From the NCBI GenBank assembly GCA_917880885.1, contig OU862923.1, positions 28,225,770 to 28,289,769 on the forward strand: a DNA stretch of 64,000 nucleotides. The letters run 5' to 3'. The notes under the pieces are model-generated. The model made no database searches. It had not been told where the DNA came from and saw only the letters and a program-made list of their open reading frames with translations. Both the position numbers and the translations under genes were made by a program. Shown in pieces: positions 1 through 10,511 of this stretch. Numbering within the stretch: the stretch's first letter is position 1; the number at the start of each line of letters is the position of its first letter. Source of the stretch: Limnephilus marmoratus (Eukaryota; Arthropoda; Insecta; Trichoptera; Limnephilidae).

Positions 1-326
1 TTTAACGCCGCCCCGGGAACCTTTATTGGATAACCAACACCTCTGCCATAGGTCACCCCAAGTGGTTCGCTACGTTTGGTGATTTAGCAGGGGTGCCCGG
101 GTTCATGGGGTGAGGTTTGTCTAGGTCTTGGAGGCGGATGACCAGGACATACTGAACCCAAGATTCCTACCCATCCCTTAAATCCTTTTCCTTCCTTGAA
201 CTCTCCTCTCCTTCTTTTCCTTAAAAAAAACCCCCACACAGCATCTTAGTTGAGCATAGTTGAGCATAAAGATGACATAGGCCCTGAAGGAAATTATGTT
301 CCTCAGGGCCTCCTGTGTGGAGCTCA

Positions 327-421
<95 letters not shown>
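1..421 (+). mobile_element. SINE-like family A, short form, with long poly(A) tail (A1)
   Basis: This is a non-coding retroposon-like repeat whose 5' end is cut off by the window edge. It shares blocks with copies at 1301, 2231, 10512, 38733, 45693, 52142, 63048 and 63646: 'ccgccccgggaacc' near the start, 'ggtcaccccaagtgg', 'cacacagcat', and the end 'cctgtgtggagctcatgt'. It finishes in a pure run of 92 A. The poly(A) fixes its orientation and suggests LINE-mediated retroposition. It has no reading frame shared between copies. The segment 'ggttcgctacg' resembles an RNA polymerase III B box only loosely, so a tRNA origin is unproven. Confidence 0.7.
330..421 (+). repeat. Uninterrupted poly(A) run of 92 bases
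   Basis: This is a pure A homopolymer following directly on the 3' end of SINE-like copy A1. The length suggests a young insertion or slippage expansion. Read-through of the tract in both directions produces meaningless poly-Lys and poly-Phe frames. Confidence 0.9.
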
Positions 422-422
<1 letters not shown>

Positions 423-1300
423 ACGTGTTAACTGACTGTATTAAGTGTTAAAATAATAAGCCAAATTTCATTTTAACAATAGATTTTAACATGCCTAAAA
501 AAGTTCCGGTTTCGGCCGAAACTGAGACAGACTATTATAATATGTATACCCACTTTAAGTAATATAGTTATTTTTATATAAAAGTAAGTAAAATATACAT
601 ATATTTGTAGGTAACGTCTGAATTCAACCCCCGATAATAATTCGTCGTACTTCATTGCCCGTAAAATCACATGGGTAATATCCTTTTCCTTTGTATTGTT
701 TCTAAACCAACAACCAGTATTTCTCTCGCAAGCTAATGATTTTTTTTCCATTACTCTGTGAGAATTAGATTTTTCATTCATGTTGAAAGTTCACGTTGGC
801 GTTACAAAATATAAAAAGGCAATTGAACTAGAATACAACAGCGCAAAATTAAAAATGTTTTTTCTTCACACATCCCATCACAGTGGGTATTTCCCAAAAG
901 TCCTGGGGAGGGTTGCCGCCCACTTCCTTAGACAAATCGTACGTCAAGCGCTAATAAGCAACTTGACCGTCAGGACAAATGCGTCTGCAATCCAACCTAC
1001 CTACCTACCTTCAATCATCAAAAGGCCCCATCAGCAATAGTCCCAAATGTCGAATTCTGCTGTTATGTGCTTCTTTAGTTATTTTATACTCACAGTGGAT
1101 TTATTTCTTTTGTGTTTTTTTGTTTAATGGTCAAAACTGTTTTGTGTTTTTGTCGTTGTGTCCGGAATAAAGTCAGCTCTTTTAGTTTTTTTTTCTGGAA
1201 TAAACTCTGTTTTACTGAACGAAACATATCTTTGACCTTAAATTGGTCAGTATGACTTTGAAAATGTTTGTCCCTTGTTCAGTTTTATATCTATAGTTCA
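422..1300. other. No recognisable gene
   Basis: AT-rich sequence. The only item seen is a short ctac microsatellite near 997-1012. The open frames of 60-100 codons here have no recognisable motif. Confidence 0.5.
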
Positions 1301-1578
1301 GCCTATGTCATCTTTGGGGATGCTGTGTGGAGGGTTTTTAAGGAAAGGAAGGAGAGGAGAGTTCTGGGAAGGTAGAGGGTTTAAGGGGTGGGTAGGAATC
1401 TGGGGTTCAGTGTGTCCTGGTCATTCGCCTCCAAGACTTAGACAAAACTCTGCCCGTAAACCCGGGTACCATTGCTAAATCATCAAACGTAGCGAACCAC
1501 TTGGGGTGACCTATGGCAGGGGTGTTTGTTATCCAATAAAGGTTCCCGGGGCGGCGGTACCCTTTCCCGCCTCCCAAA
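1301..1578 (-). mobile_element. SINE-like family A, short form (A2)
   Basis: Reverse-complement copy of family A. It runs from 'tatgtcatctttgggg' to 'cttgggaggcgg'-type ends ('cccgcctcccaaatt' on the plus strand). The poly(A) end is missing. Like A1 it lacks the extra internal block of the long form. Confidence 0.7.
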
Positions 1579-1871
1579 TTCTAATAAGTTGATACAATTG
1601 AATAATAGAAGTATTTCTTTAATTACTTGAAGATTGTAATCCTTTATTTAATATTATTAATTAAAAGTATTTCTTCATTTAATATTAATTAAAGAATCTG
1701 AAAGGACATATGACAGATGTGCCCGTATCTTTTTCAGATTTCTATTTCTAGATTTTGATTGAGTTTCGCTAATATTGTCTTCATTTAATTAATATTACAA
1801 ATTAAAGTTTTACTCAAAAATTAATAAAAGTATTTCTTTGGGTTACATTAAGTTTTGTGCTGTGAACATAT

Positions 1872-2505
1872 CAGTGGCGGATACAGAAAAAACTCAAGGG
1901 GGGCGCTAAAGATATAAGAAATCTAAAAAGTAGACAACAGTGGGGAGAATACGAAGCACCGCACAAAGAGGAGACCGACTACTATCTCATTCTCTCGCAG
2001 ACTAAAACATATAGATGTATGTGTTTGTCAAATCAGAACGGTGCTCAAGAAGAATTCACATCAATAAATAAATAAAAAATTGGCGGACCGCACATTTAAA
2101 ACTTGGCTGGCCACAGGGAGCAGTAGGGCTGCATTACACGATCAAGGATATCAAATACTTGAGTCGGGCCATGTTAAGGATACCTTTACACCAAACGACG
2201 TATGAATGTGAATGAAGAAAAGTTTCAATTTGGGAGGCGAGTGTGGGTACCGCCGCCACGGGAATTATTTCTTGGATAAACCACAACTCTGCTATAAGTC
2301 ATCCCAAGTGGATCGCTAAGTTTGGTGATTAGGCAGGGATGCCTGGGTTCAGGGGGTGTGGTTTTTCAAGGTAGCGGCGGATGCGTTTGCCCATGTACTA
2401 CGTGGCGAACTGGAAAGGCTTTAGGGGTGGCAAGGTGGTGGTGGTGGGTGGTGGTAGGGGGGGGGGGCGCTCGCCCCCCGCGCCCCCCATATGTATCCGC
2501 CACTG
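1872..2505. mobile_element. hAT-type non-autonomous DNA transposon with 8-bp target duplication
   Basis: The ends are inverted: 'cagtggcggata' on the left and 'tatccgccactg' on the right, the classic hAT end. An exact 8-bp duplication, gaacatat, lies at 1864-1871 and 2506-2513. The 634-bp interior has no transposase frame. It carries a fragment of repeat B (about 1921-2060), a partial SINE-like A copy (about 2231-2425) and G-rich and GC-rich sequence near the right end. It must have been mobilised by a hAT transposase encoded elsewhere. Confidence 0.85.
2231..2425 (+). mobile_element. Partial SINE-like family A copy (A3) nested in the hAT element
   Basis: It starts 'tttgggaggcgagtgtggg' and matches the 5' half of family A through 'gcggatgcgtttgccc', so it derives from the long form. 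The 3' half and poly(A) are absent. Its position inside the hAT ends means it was either carried by the transposon or inserted into it. Confidence 0.6.
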
Positions 2506-2639
2506 GAACATATGTGAATCACAAGTTCCCTATTTTTACATTTAGTTTTTCAGTAGTGTTGTCCTGACTTGAGTGTTTGCAAAATATAAACTTATAGCGT
2601 TTTTGTAAAATATAATCTTAATCATGTTACATAATTTAG

Positions 2640-2835
2640 AATCGACTATGGTAAACTAAAAGATTAATCATTAACCATGAAGACGAATATAACACTAAAT
2701 AATCTATACGGAATGTGAAAAAGAACAAGAAAATAAAAATCTGACGGTCGCAACTGCGACTCGAACCCAGGATCTCTTGTCTTCCATGGATGCACGCCTT
2801 ATCAATTCGGCCACTGAGACCCGTATTTTTGTCAA
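2640..2835 (-). mobile_element. tRNA-derived SINE family D, minus-strand copy
   Basis: On the minus strand there is a tRNA-like head with an A-box-like segment 'tggccgaattgataagg' and a perfect B box, 'ggttcgagtc'. It is followed by the AT-rich family tail with 'ttcgtcttc'-type sequence. The acceptor stem does not close, so it is not a functional tRNA gene. It faces another copy (2898) head to head. Confidence 0.65.
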
Positions 2836-2897
2836 ACTTATATTTCTAATTCAGAATACACAACAATATTATCTTAGACTATTTTTTTCCATAATTT

Positions 2898-3125
2898 GAC
2901 AAAAATGACTTCAAAATGAGAGGTCTCAATGACCGAATTGGTTTAGGCGTTAGATGTAAGACGAGAGATGCTGGGTTCGAGTCGTAGTTTATTTTTCTGT
3001 GTCTTTTTCTTTTTCATATTTCGTTTAGTTTTGTTAATTTTATCTCCTTCTTCAATGGTATATTAAATTGATGGGAATAACCTTCAAAAGATATTATAAA
3101 AGAGAGTTATTCTAATGACAAAATA
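2898..3125 (+). mobile_element. tRNA-derived SINE family D, plus-strand copy
   Basis: It contains 'gaccgaattggtttagg' (A-box region) and 'gggttcgagtcg' (B box). The shared tail follows: 'tttcgtttagttttgtta', 'ttcttcaatggtatatt', 'gggaataaccttcaaaag'. The same tail recurs at 5045, 6340 and 19400. Confidence 0.65.
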
Positions 3126-3150
3126 AAATATTAATATTCAGGGTTAACAT

Positions 3151-3569
3151 AAAAGCCTCGATGACACAGGGCGAGTTTACAAGCTACTATCTACTGAGTT
3201 TAAAAGAAGATAAATCGGCGAGTGAGATTGTCATGATGACACAAAACTGTCCACTCGCTTAATAGCGTAGGAAACTGAGGTCGCTGCTACAAGCGCCAGT
3301 AACAAGAATAACGACGCCTGCGTGAACTAATTATGTGATGTTTGACAGTTGAAATCAGCTGTTATTTGGCGGCCATCTTGAAAAACATAAATAAACCAAT
3401 CACGAGCAAGCGTGTAGCGAGTAAAGTTGACGACCTTTCAACTTTTTTCGTGGATTGTCAACAATCTGCTAGTTAGCAAGTAACGCGATTACACTGAGCG
3501 AGTTTACTAACAGACAGTGAATTTACCAGATAGTAGCTTGTAAACTCGCTCTGTGTCATCAACGCTTTA
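3151..3569. mobile_element. TIR MITE, family Q, TA-flanked (Q1)
   Basis: The left end 'gatgacacagggcgagttta' and the reverse complement of the right end ('gatgacacagagcgagttta') form terminal inverted repeats of about 40 bp with few mismatches. TA lies at both outer edges, the target used by Tc1/mariner-type elements. There is no coding capacity. A second complete copy in the opposite orientation is at 59678-60095 and a diverged one at 54461-54930. Confidence 0.75.
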
Positions 3570-4111
3570 ATGAATAAGTATATTAAAATAATCCTAGTAA
3601 CATGCTACAAACCTCAAGAAATCCCGTAACACTTTATATACCAAAATAATTATTATATACCTACCTACTTACTGAATGCTTTCGAGTGGACATTAATGAC
3701 ATTAATGATAATAATAGAGATGTATCGTACCAAATTTAAAGAAGTATTTGGCAGAGGCTTCAAAGTTTTACCTAAAAACCTAAAGTATAAAGTATGACAC
3801 CATAAGATTGAATATTTCACGGCATAGAATCCGCAGAGCTACTCGTATTTCACAATGGCGCTTAGATCTCTTTATGTCCAATATCCCAGATCATGATTAT
3901 CGTGCGGATATAATGGACTTCAATTACAATAAAACCCATATAAAATCTGGGCTAAAATATTATATTTGGTATTCGTAACATCCATTGGGGAGTTTGAGAC
4001 GAAGTCTTGGATTGTGTAACTGGAGATGGTTGGGGATGAAGCCCAACGATATTTTTTTTGTGATGTGTATCTACACAAAATATTTAAATGATTGGTAAAA
4101 GTGAGAATTTG
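3570..4111. other. No recognisable gene
   Basis: AT-rich sequence with no motif, repeat copy or credible frame that I can identify. Confidence 0.5.
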
Positions 4112-4942
4112 CAGCCCCGGATCTTCGTTTTTTTTTTAGGCGGGGCAAAAACTGAAAAATGCCGCCCCCGCCCACTTAGATGAAATCACAACTGAAATTT
4201 ATCTTGCTGGCTGCTTATTCGTTTTAAACTGCTACATTGCATTGTATTTAAATAAAAGCTGAAATAAAAAGGCTGTTTTACTTCTCAGTCATATGATGGC
4301 TGCCATCGTGTAATAAACAAATCATGACACGCATAACGACGTAAAAATTTTAAGTAAGTTTGAATAATGACGAATTGACGACGTAAGTGATTGCACGTAT
4401 TAAATTGAGTTTAAAAAATAAATGTAGTAACTTAAAAAGCATAAGATAGTTATATAAAATACTTACCCAGAAAAGCGATCGATGAACTGTGATAGATTTA
4501 TTGATGCGACACTAATGACATCAGTATTGTACCTTCGGTTGATCAACAAGTACTAAAGAGTAAAAATAAACAACACACTTTTGACACATTTTTAAAACAA
4601 AACACTGTCGTGGAGAGAGATCGACGAGGGAGTTTTCGAATATAGCTTCATCTCTTTCGCACGCACGGTAACCAGAGCAGACGCGTGCTGCCGCGATCTG
4701 TGGTTCCTGCGGGCGAGCGGGTTGGGTGCGTATTTTGAACTATGCCTACGCGCCTCGCGAATAATAAATGTTCGTGCAGCACGTCTCACTCAGGGCTCTG
4801 GGTATCAGTCGAGTTAATATGGCCGTGAAATTTCTCTACTTGTACTATTATTTATTCCGTGGTCAAAGTTGAGTTTGGCCGCCCTCTGAACTTGCCGCCC
4901 GGGGCATGGGCCCCGGCTTGCCCCCCATTAGATCCGGGGCTG
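4112..4942. mobile_element. hAT-type non-autonomous DNA transposon with 8-bp target duplication
   Basis: Inverted ends 'cagccccggatct' (left) and 'agatccggggctg' (right) are flanked by an exact 8-bp duplication, agaatttg, at 4104-4111 and 4943-4950. Further inside, both arms carry related GC-rich 'gccgcccc' sequence, so the inverted repeat is longer but imperfect. No transposase frame is present in the 831 bp. The open frame on the minus strand at 4592-4789 has no recognisable domain. Confidence 0.85.
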
Positions 4943-5044
4943 AGAATTTGTTACAAGAAATGAGATATGGGGAGCAAAATGGATATAAAGAAAGATCTAG
5001 AGACGAAATTAGAGCAATTTAATTTTTTTTATTAGAACGACTCT

Positions 5045-5160
5045 TTCATTTTTTTTGTATTTTATTTAGATGTGTTGCACTTTATTCTTCTTCAATTACA
5101 TTGATGGGAATAACCTTCAAAAGTTATTATAAAAGAAAGTTATTGTAATAAAAAAAATGT
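5045..5160 (+). mobile_element. SINE family D, tail fragment
   Basis: The sequence 'gatgggaataaccttcaaaa' and the following 'ttattataaaagaaagtta' match the 3' body of the SINE D copy at 2898. The tRNA-like head is missing. Confidence 0.5.
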
Positions 5161-5366
5161 ATATTAATTTAGACTTTTAGAAAAAGGTCAATAGGTGTCC
5201 CGTATAAATAAAATCGGATAGGTTAATTAATTTTAACTAATTTTTAATTATTTTTTTTTAATTTTAACCGAGACACTATCTAGGTTACAGACCAGTTATT
5301 GGAACATTTGTTTCCATTTTAAAAGGTAGCTACCAAAAGTATGTGTAAAAAATAGTCAGAGATAAT

Positions 5367-5512
5367 ACTTTTGTTATTTGTGTTTGGGGTGTTATGCCGT
5401 GTTGCGCTACCTCCTTCTTTAGCCAACGTTTCGGACATCGTTGCACACTGCAACATAACACCCCAAAAATTAATAACGAAAATGCTTTTGGCCGTGAAAA
5501 TCTTAAAGCGTA
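5367..5512 (+). mobile_element. Palindromic retroposon candidate, family P (P1, internally deleted)
   Basis: A short copy of family P. It opens with 'ttgttatttgtgtttggggt', continues with 'gccgtgttgcgctacctcc', and then jumps into the complementary arm ('cataacaccccaaaaa'). It ends in the one-sided tail 'ttttggccgtgaaaatctta'. The direct duplication tcagagataat (11 bp; its first bases are ambiguous with the element end) is at 5356-5366 and 5513-5523. Confidence 0.75.
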
Positions 5513-5529
5513 TCAGAGATAATTTTATT

Positions 5530-6205
5530 GTATTTTTTTTATTTAATTTAATTTATTAATTTTCAACGCCATGGTGGGCTTTTACATGACAACTTTATAA
5601 TACAGAGACAGTTTTTTTGAATAAAAAAGATAAACTATAAAAATATAACTAGTAGGTAAACAACGTACAGATAAATTTAGGAATGATAGTGCATTACAAT
5701 AAAAGAGAAAGTTTCTAAGTTGTAAATGACATAGAAATAAACTAGTAGGTATGTTAGTAATTACAAAATTTACAGGTGACTGATTAAATGTCATGAATAA
5801 TACATGACAAAATGCAAGATACATAAAAAGAAAACGCTAACAAGTTTTTACATTGTAGATTAATATAGAAATACACAAATGTATGCAATAGACCCTATGT
5901 GATGCTCCTTAGATATCAAAATATTCTACATAAAAATATTGTTCAGATATTTCTTGAATAACGGTAAACTTGTATTAAATACATTGATATTTGAGTTGTA
6001 TTTGTTCCCTAGTGTGTGTAGTCGAGAAATTGATGCATGTGTGTGATAGTTAGTTAGAGAATTATTGTTGCAGAATAATATGTTTTGCCTTGTCGCTCGA
6101 GTTGGTACCTTAAAGTCGATGAGATGCAGGAGTTCGCAACAATCTAATTCGGAGTGAATAATTTTAAACAAAAAAGTTAGGTCGTTTATTTTTCTTCTGT
6201 TTTAT
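5530..6205 (-). pseudogene. 5'-truncated LINE: C-terminal ORF2 fragment and 3' UTR (K1)
   Basis: On the minus strand the frame ending at 5926 reads through 'KIIHSELDCCELLHLIDF' and 'LPLFKKYLNNIFM', the extreme C-terminus of a CR1/Jockey-like ORF2. About 80 codons remain and no catalytic motif is retained. The 3' UTR contains the arms 'aaaagccc' and 'ggcgttgaaaatta' and then an A/T-rich tail. It is a close relative of the plus-strand copy at 57025-57826. The element was truncated on insertion and cannot move. Confidence 0.75.
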
Positions 6206-6231
6206 TGTTTATTGAATTCGAAATAAAAGAT

Positions 6232-6395
6232 TGACCAAAATGACTTAAAAATAAGAGGACTCATAGCCGAATTGGTTAAGGGGTTCGTCCCGATTGGACG
6301 AGAGATCCTGGGTTCGAGTCCCAGTTACTTTTTTATATTTCATTTAGATTTGTTAGTAATATCTTCTTCTTCAATGATAAAGCATTTTCAATCAT
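6232..6395 (+). mobile_element. tRNA-derived SINE family D copy
   Basis: This is the best-preserved tRNA-like head in the window. It has 'agccgaattggttaag' (A box), a possible anticodon stem 'cgtc...gacg', and a T arm 'ctggg ttcgagt cccag' with a 5-bp stem. The acceptor arm does not pair (ggactca against ttacttt), which excludes a functional tRNA. The family tail 'tttagatttgttag' and 'tcttcttcttcaatga' follows. Confidence 0.7.
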
Positions 6396-6639
6396 AGTTT
6401 TGGTCAACTATGGACTACAATGTCTATCTTTTTGATGGAGTAATAATATCCCTGAAACAATTTTTTTATATCACGTTATGGATAGATTTTTTATTTACAG
6501 GTTTAGTATAACACAACATTCATTTCTCCGAAGGACGTGCACAAAATACAATGATATCTTTTACGACGCTGATATTTTCCATTTGTCCTCAGGCCAATTT
6601 ATTAAATTCATAATAGAAAAAATCAAAACAAATTGTTAA

Positions 6640-6957
6640 TTATGAACTCTCCACCCCTGCTGCATGTTTTCCTTCTTTTTATAATAATAATAATATTTGG
6701 ATGATTTACATATCCCACATGCTTTAATTTGTGTATTTTTTTTTTTCATTTCTGTTGTACATATATATATTTTTTCTTTTTTTCTACCACTTTATGTTTT
6801 CTTTTATGTTTTAATCTATGTTTATAAATATATATTATAAATTTTAGCGGAAACTTCGCTGGTTAAAGCAACCATGTAATATGTTACTCTATTATGAAAA
6901 TATGTGTAACTGTTTGTTTCCTTAATAAACTAAAATAAAAAATTAAAAAAAAATAAA
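6640..6957 (+). mobile_element. Probable LINE 3' UTR and A-rich tail
   Basis: A stem-loop-like 'agcggaaacttcgct' is followed by 'aataaactaaaataaa' and an A-rich end. This is the layout seen at the ends of the other truncated LINEs in this window. No coding remnant is visible, so the call rests only on the tail structure. Confidence 0.35.
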
Positions 6958-7517
6958 AATAATTTTGTGTATTGTCATATCTTTTCAGAGTGCGACATAC
7001 CTCCTCATTACACAGAGAAAGACTCAGAAATGAAATTTTTTAAATTTTAATATTGGTCGATAATTAGGGTAATGAAATGAAAGTCTTAGGACGGGTTGTT
7101 TCAAGTAATTTGAAAAATTCATCAAATTTCTAAGTCAATTTTTAAGTTCTGTTCAAGTTGTCATTATATCGCCAGCTGCTACACAAGACTGAAAAAATAA
7201 TAAAACTCTCACAGAAAAATTAACTTAGAAATTTGAGGAATTATAAATGTAATCCTAAATTTTTGTTCTTCTCGATTAAGACATTTTTTATACTTAGGTA
7301 TTATCAATTTTGATTCATTTTTCTTTGTGAGAAAGCCGTTAAATTCTTTTGTCAAACAATATTATTGTTTCTAGGCTAAATTTCTTACCAATCGATAATA
7401 GATCTCGACAAACAAATAGTAATTTAAACATAAGTGAAGAAATGTCCTAAACAAGCACAAAATCGCATCCTCCAAAACTACATTACCATTCCGAAGAGCT
7501 ATTTCTCATTCAGGTTA

Positions 7518-7889
7518 TCAAACACAATGAATTGCAAAAAATCTTTTCCAATTCAAACCAAAGCCCTTCCCTTTCGGCGATGGCTGAGATTTGGTTGGTA
7601 TATCCATGGAAATAGTAACACCCTGCTGATATCCCTCTTCTCCTTTGGCAAATCCAATTGTGCCGGAGGATTGTTGCTGAAAAAAGAGCCCGTTTTGAGA
7701 CGAAAAGTAAAGTTGCCCTGTAGAATTGGAGTTTAAACAAAATGATGCAACTAAAAATTTATTTATCTGTTGTTGTTCTATGAATATATTTTTATTTTTC
7801 TTGAAATGTACTTCCCGGCCTTCCACATCTTCACATCTATCCTTTCGCCGCAATCCCTTACTTTTCACAATATAAATTGGGGTTTCCAT
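7518..7889 (-). CDS. Hypothetical 123-codon open frame, doubtful
   Basis: The start ATG lies in 'gagaccatggaaacc' on the minus strand. The product is basic at the N-terminus and rich in Gln, Asn, Ser and Gly in the middle (runs such as 'EQQQ' and 'FFQQQSSG'). I recognise no domain, signal peptide or membrane segment. It lies in otherwise unremarkable sequence (6958-7884) and directly abuts a SINE C 3' end. It could be an exon of an unknown gene or a chance frame; I favour chance. Confidence 0.2.
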   Translation of the reverse strand: METPIYIVKSKGLRRKDRCEDVEGREVHFKKNKNIFIEQQQINKFLVASFCLNSNSTGQLYFSSQNGLFFQQQSSGTIGFAKGEEGYQQGVTISMDIPTKSQPSPKGKGFGLNWKRFFAIHCV

Positions 7890-7945
7890 GGTCTCACTGA
7901 TTCCGGATAGTCAGGTGCAATTACGAATGTTGTGCGGTATTTAAA
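7885..7945 (+). mobile_element. SINE family C, 3'-terminal fragment
   Basis: It contains 'gtctcactgattccgg' and 'gttgtgcggtattta', which match the last 60 bases of the SINE C copies at 34204 and 37411. Confidence 0.45.
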
Positions 7946-8149
7946 AAAAAAACATTTTTTGAAAACTAGTAATCAAATACTATCACAAGAACTATTTAAT
8001 TTATAATAGCTACAATTAAATTTGTCTTCCAATTAATAAACAAAATTAACGATTCCATGACAACTGAACAATGTGGCATATCAACACCCTTCTTTTGAAA
8101 TGTCATTAAAAGTAAGGTAATTTTTTTAAAAATATCCCATAACCTAACG

Positions 8150-8865
8150 TTACCCGTTTAAGATGGAGCCATGCGAATTAAATTTGAAATCATACAAAAT
8201 CACATGTTTTTGGTTTGAAAATTTGATCGCTTAGAAATATTATAGAAGCTTCAATTAAATGCTGCGATTAGAACACATCTTAGCCTTAAAAATAATCGAG
8301 TATTTTTGAATAAATCTTTTTTTAAATCTGGAAAAAAAATATCAAAACAGTGTCAGGGCTATAAAAAATACTTTCATGTGCCAAAATCTTCTACTAATGA
8401 ATCCAGTTTCGGATAAAGTTTTATTATATGATGTGGCAAATTAGGTTCTTTAGAAAATAATCGAATAATATTTTAATATTTGTGCCTGAATTTCAGAAAA
8501 TAAAATAAAACAATGCAATTTCGCGCTGTTTTTTCGGCATTAAACAAAATCAGCAGCGTTCAACGAATTTTGATTTGAGAATTAAACCTTACGCCGTCCG
8601 CATAAAGACTACATGCACATTTTATATTAGTTAACGCCCCATATGGACATCTCTGGAGCTCTGAACTCTGGACTCTATGACGCTTGGTTTCGTGCAATCG
8701 ATTTTAAATTTCCGTTTTTATCGTTTTTTACAGGCTTTTTCGAAATCAACTTGTAAAAAGTAACTCTCAAATACCTTCTCCAACCTTCTCCACAAAAGTC
8801 TTCTCAAGTATTTTTAAATCCCTTCCAAAAGGGGCGTGGATTCCGATTTCGAAATTTTCAATATC
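8150..8865 (-). repeat. Interspersed ~700-bp repeat, family G (G1)
   Basis: On the minus strand it matches the plus-strand copies at 15388-16100 and 56035-56664. Shared blocks include 'ggttgatttc', 'aatcgatttt', 'cgccgtccgcataaag'-type sequence, 'ataaaattttatccgaaa', a 'tttttatagccc' block and 'tttcaaaccaaaaa'. There is no reading frame common to the copies and I could not define terminal repeats. Foldback element F1 begins at its outer edge. Confidence 0.65.
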
Positions 8866-9576
8866 ATATATACAGCCTGTATGTCGGACGAATATCTAAA
8901 GCTCGTACGTTGGACTAATATCTATGAACTTCAGAGTGAGGACTAATATCTACAGAGCTAAGGTCGTACGAATATCTATGACGGTCCCAGTGGTGACTAA
9001 TATCTATGGAGCGTAGGTTGGACTAATATCTACAGAGGGCAGCTGAGCAAGAGGTTGTACGGAAAAGCATAAATTACATCAATTAAGTAATTACTAATTA
9101 CGTAATGGCTTAAACGTTTAAAGTACGTACATGAAGTTTTTGCATAATATTACGTATTTTGCTGTTTACGAGGACAATAATTTATTGAACAAACATGGAG
9201 GTCATAATACAGAGATATTTATTTATTTTTTTATTTCGATATACACGGCACCACAACCTATCCTAACCTAACCTAACTGACTTAGAAATGGTCATGGTAA
9301 CAGACTAAATAATTTAGAATCAGCTAAATGTGTCCAATAGTCCGATATTAGGGATTTTTACATACATAAATTAAGTTTTTTAAACTGCATACGCAATATT
9401 ACGTTATTCCAATATGCTATACATAATTGCAAATCCAACCTCTGTCAGTGCTGTAGATATTCGTCAACACTTTGGTTCTCATAGATATTAGTCAGCAGTT
9501 TGAGTTCTAGATATTCGTCCTCACTTTGGTTCTCATAGTTTTTTTGGAATTCCTGTAGATATTAGTAGACGCCTCC
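8866..9576. mobile_element. Foldback element family F with subterminal motif arrays (F1, degraded)
   Basis: The left arm holds repeated 'actaatatct' and 'acgaatatct' motifs in one orientation. The right arm holds 'tagatatt(a/c)g(t)' in the opposite orientation. The shared core 'cagctaaatgtgtccaata' ... 'gcatacgcaatattacgtta' lies between them. About 240 bp near 9047-9290 are absent from the other copies and look inserted. The left terminus is worn; the right terminus ends 'attagtagacgcctcc'. Confidence 0.65.
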
Positions 9577-10511
9577 CTTTTCATGACTGATGTGATGAAG
9601 TTGTACATTGTTGAGTTGTTCTGTCACCAAAATTAACCTAAGGATGATGTCTAAGGAACTGAAAATAGAAATAAATTACAATCACGAGATTTATGTACAC
9701 GGGACGAGAAATGCAAAACAAATTAATTAAATTTTAATAAGAAAAAAATCAATCCCCCAGAAATCTCTTATGTTCCAGGCCTTCCAACTATATAATAATA
9801 AAATTTAAAAAGAAATTATTCCGATTGAAAATATGTATAATTTTGAAAAGGAAATAAGAAAGTACGTATCTATGTCTACAACTAAATACATAAAAGATAT
9901 TTTTTAAAAACCCTCGGTTTTGGATCAATATCTTTGTGTGTAAACGCATTTAATTGGATCATAAGTTCCAACAAATTTTTTTTTTTTTAATATTCCTGAT
10001 GATAGTTGTACATGGTCCATTTTTCTAGAGATTCATCTATTTGGGGGGAGGGCAGCCACCGCCCACAAGACACCAAGATATTTCAGCGATGACAATTCTT
10101 TTTTGTTACCGCCATTCGGTAGAGACTCCCTCCCCCACCTCTAACACCCCCCACTCGCCTGCCACCACCGCCCGTCAAACCCAAAACGTCGTATCAAACG
10201 TACACATACCATTTTTTGCGATTTTTCCCTAGGCTGGGGTGACAATGAATTAAGAAAAATGGCGGATTGTCTTTAAGAAAAATATATTGTAATTAGACTT
10301 TACTCTGTGGAGTGAGCGCATTGAATATTGCTCCATAAACAGAGATTAAGAAAAATTGCCAATGTGCAATTTTCGTACTGTTAAACGCATTTTACTAAGC
10401 TCTATAGCTCATGATGAAAATTGGGTTGCGGGCCAAAAATTGTAATTTGCGTAGATCTAGATTTATATTAGGGATATTGTAGATTCTAAACAGACCTAAC
10501 TTACTAACTAA
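9577..10511. other. No recognisable gene
   Basis: AT-rich, with a G-rich stretch near 10040 and a C-rich stretch near 10130-10170. I see no repeat copy or coding motif. Confidence 0.45.

Noticed and set aside
221..435. Poly-Phe and poly-Lys open frames
   Set aside because: Pure read-through of the poly(A) tract at 330-421.
5356..5523. Family P as a classical TIR DNA transposon
   Set aside because: The right end carries a unique tail not mirrored at the left, and target duplications vary from 11 to 15 bp among the six copies.
6251..6330. Possible functional tRNA gene
   Set aside because: T arm and part of the anticodon arm fold, but the acceptor stem does not pair, and the same head plus tail recurs as a SINE family.
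9255..9285. Interstitial telomeric (CCTAA)n
   Set aside because: Only about three units; too short to distinguish from chance in AT-rich DNA.
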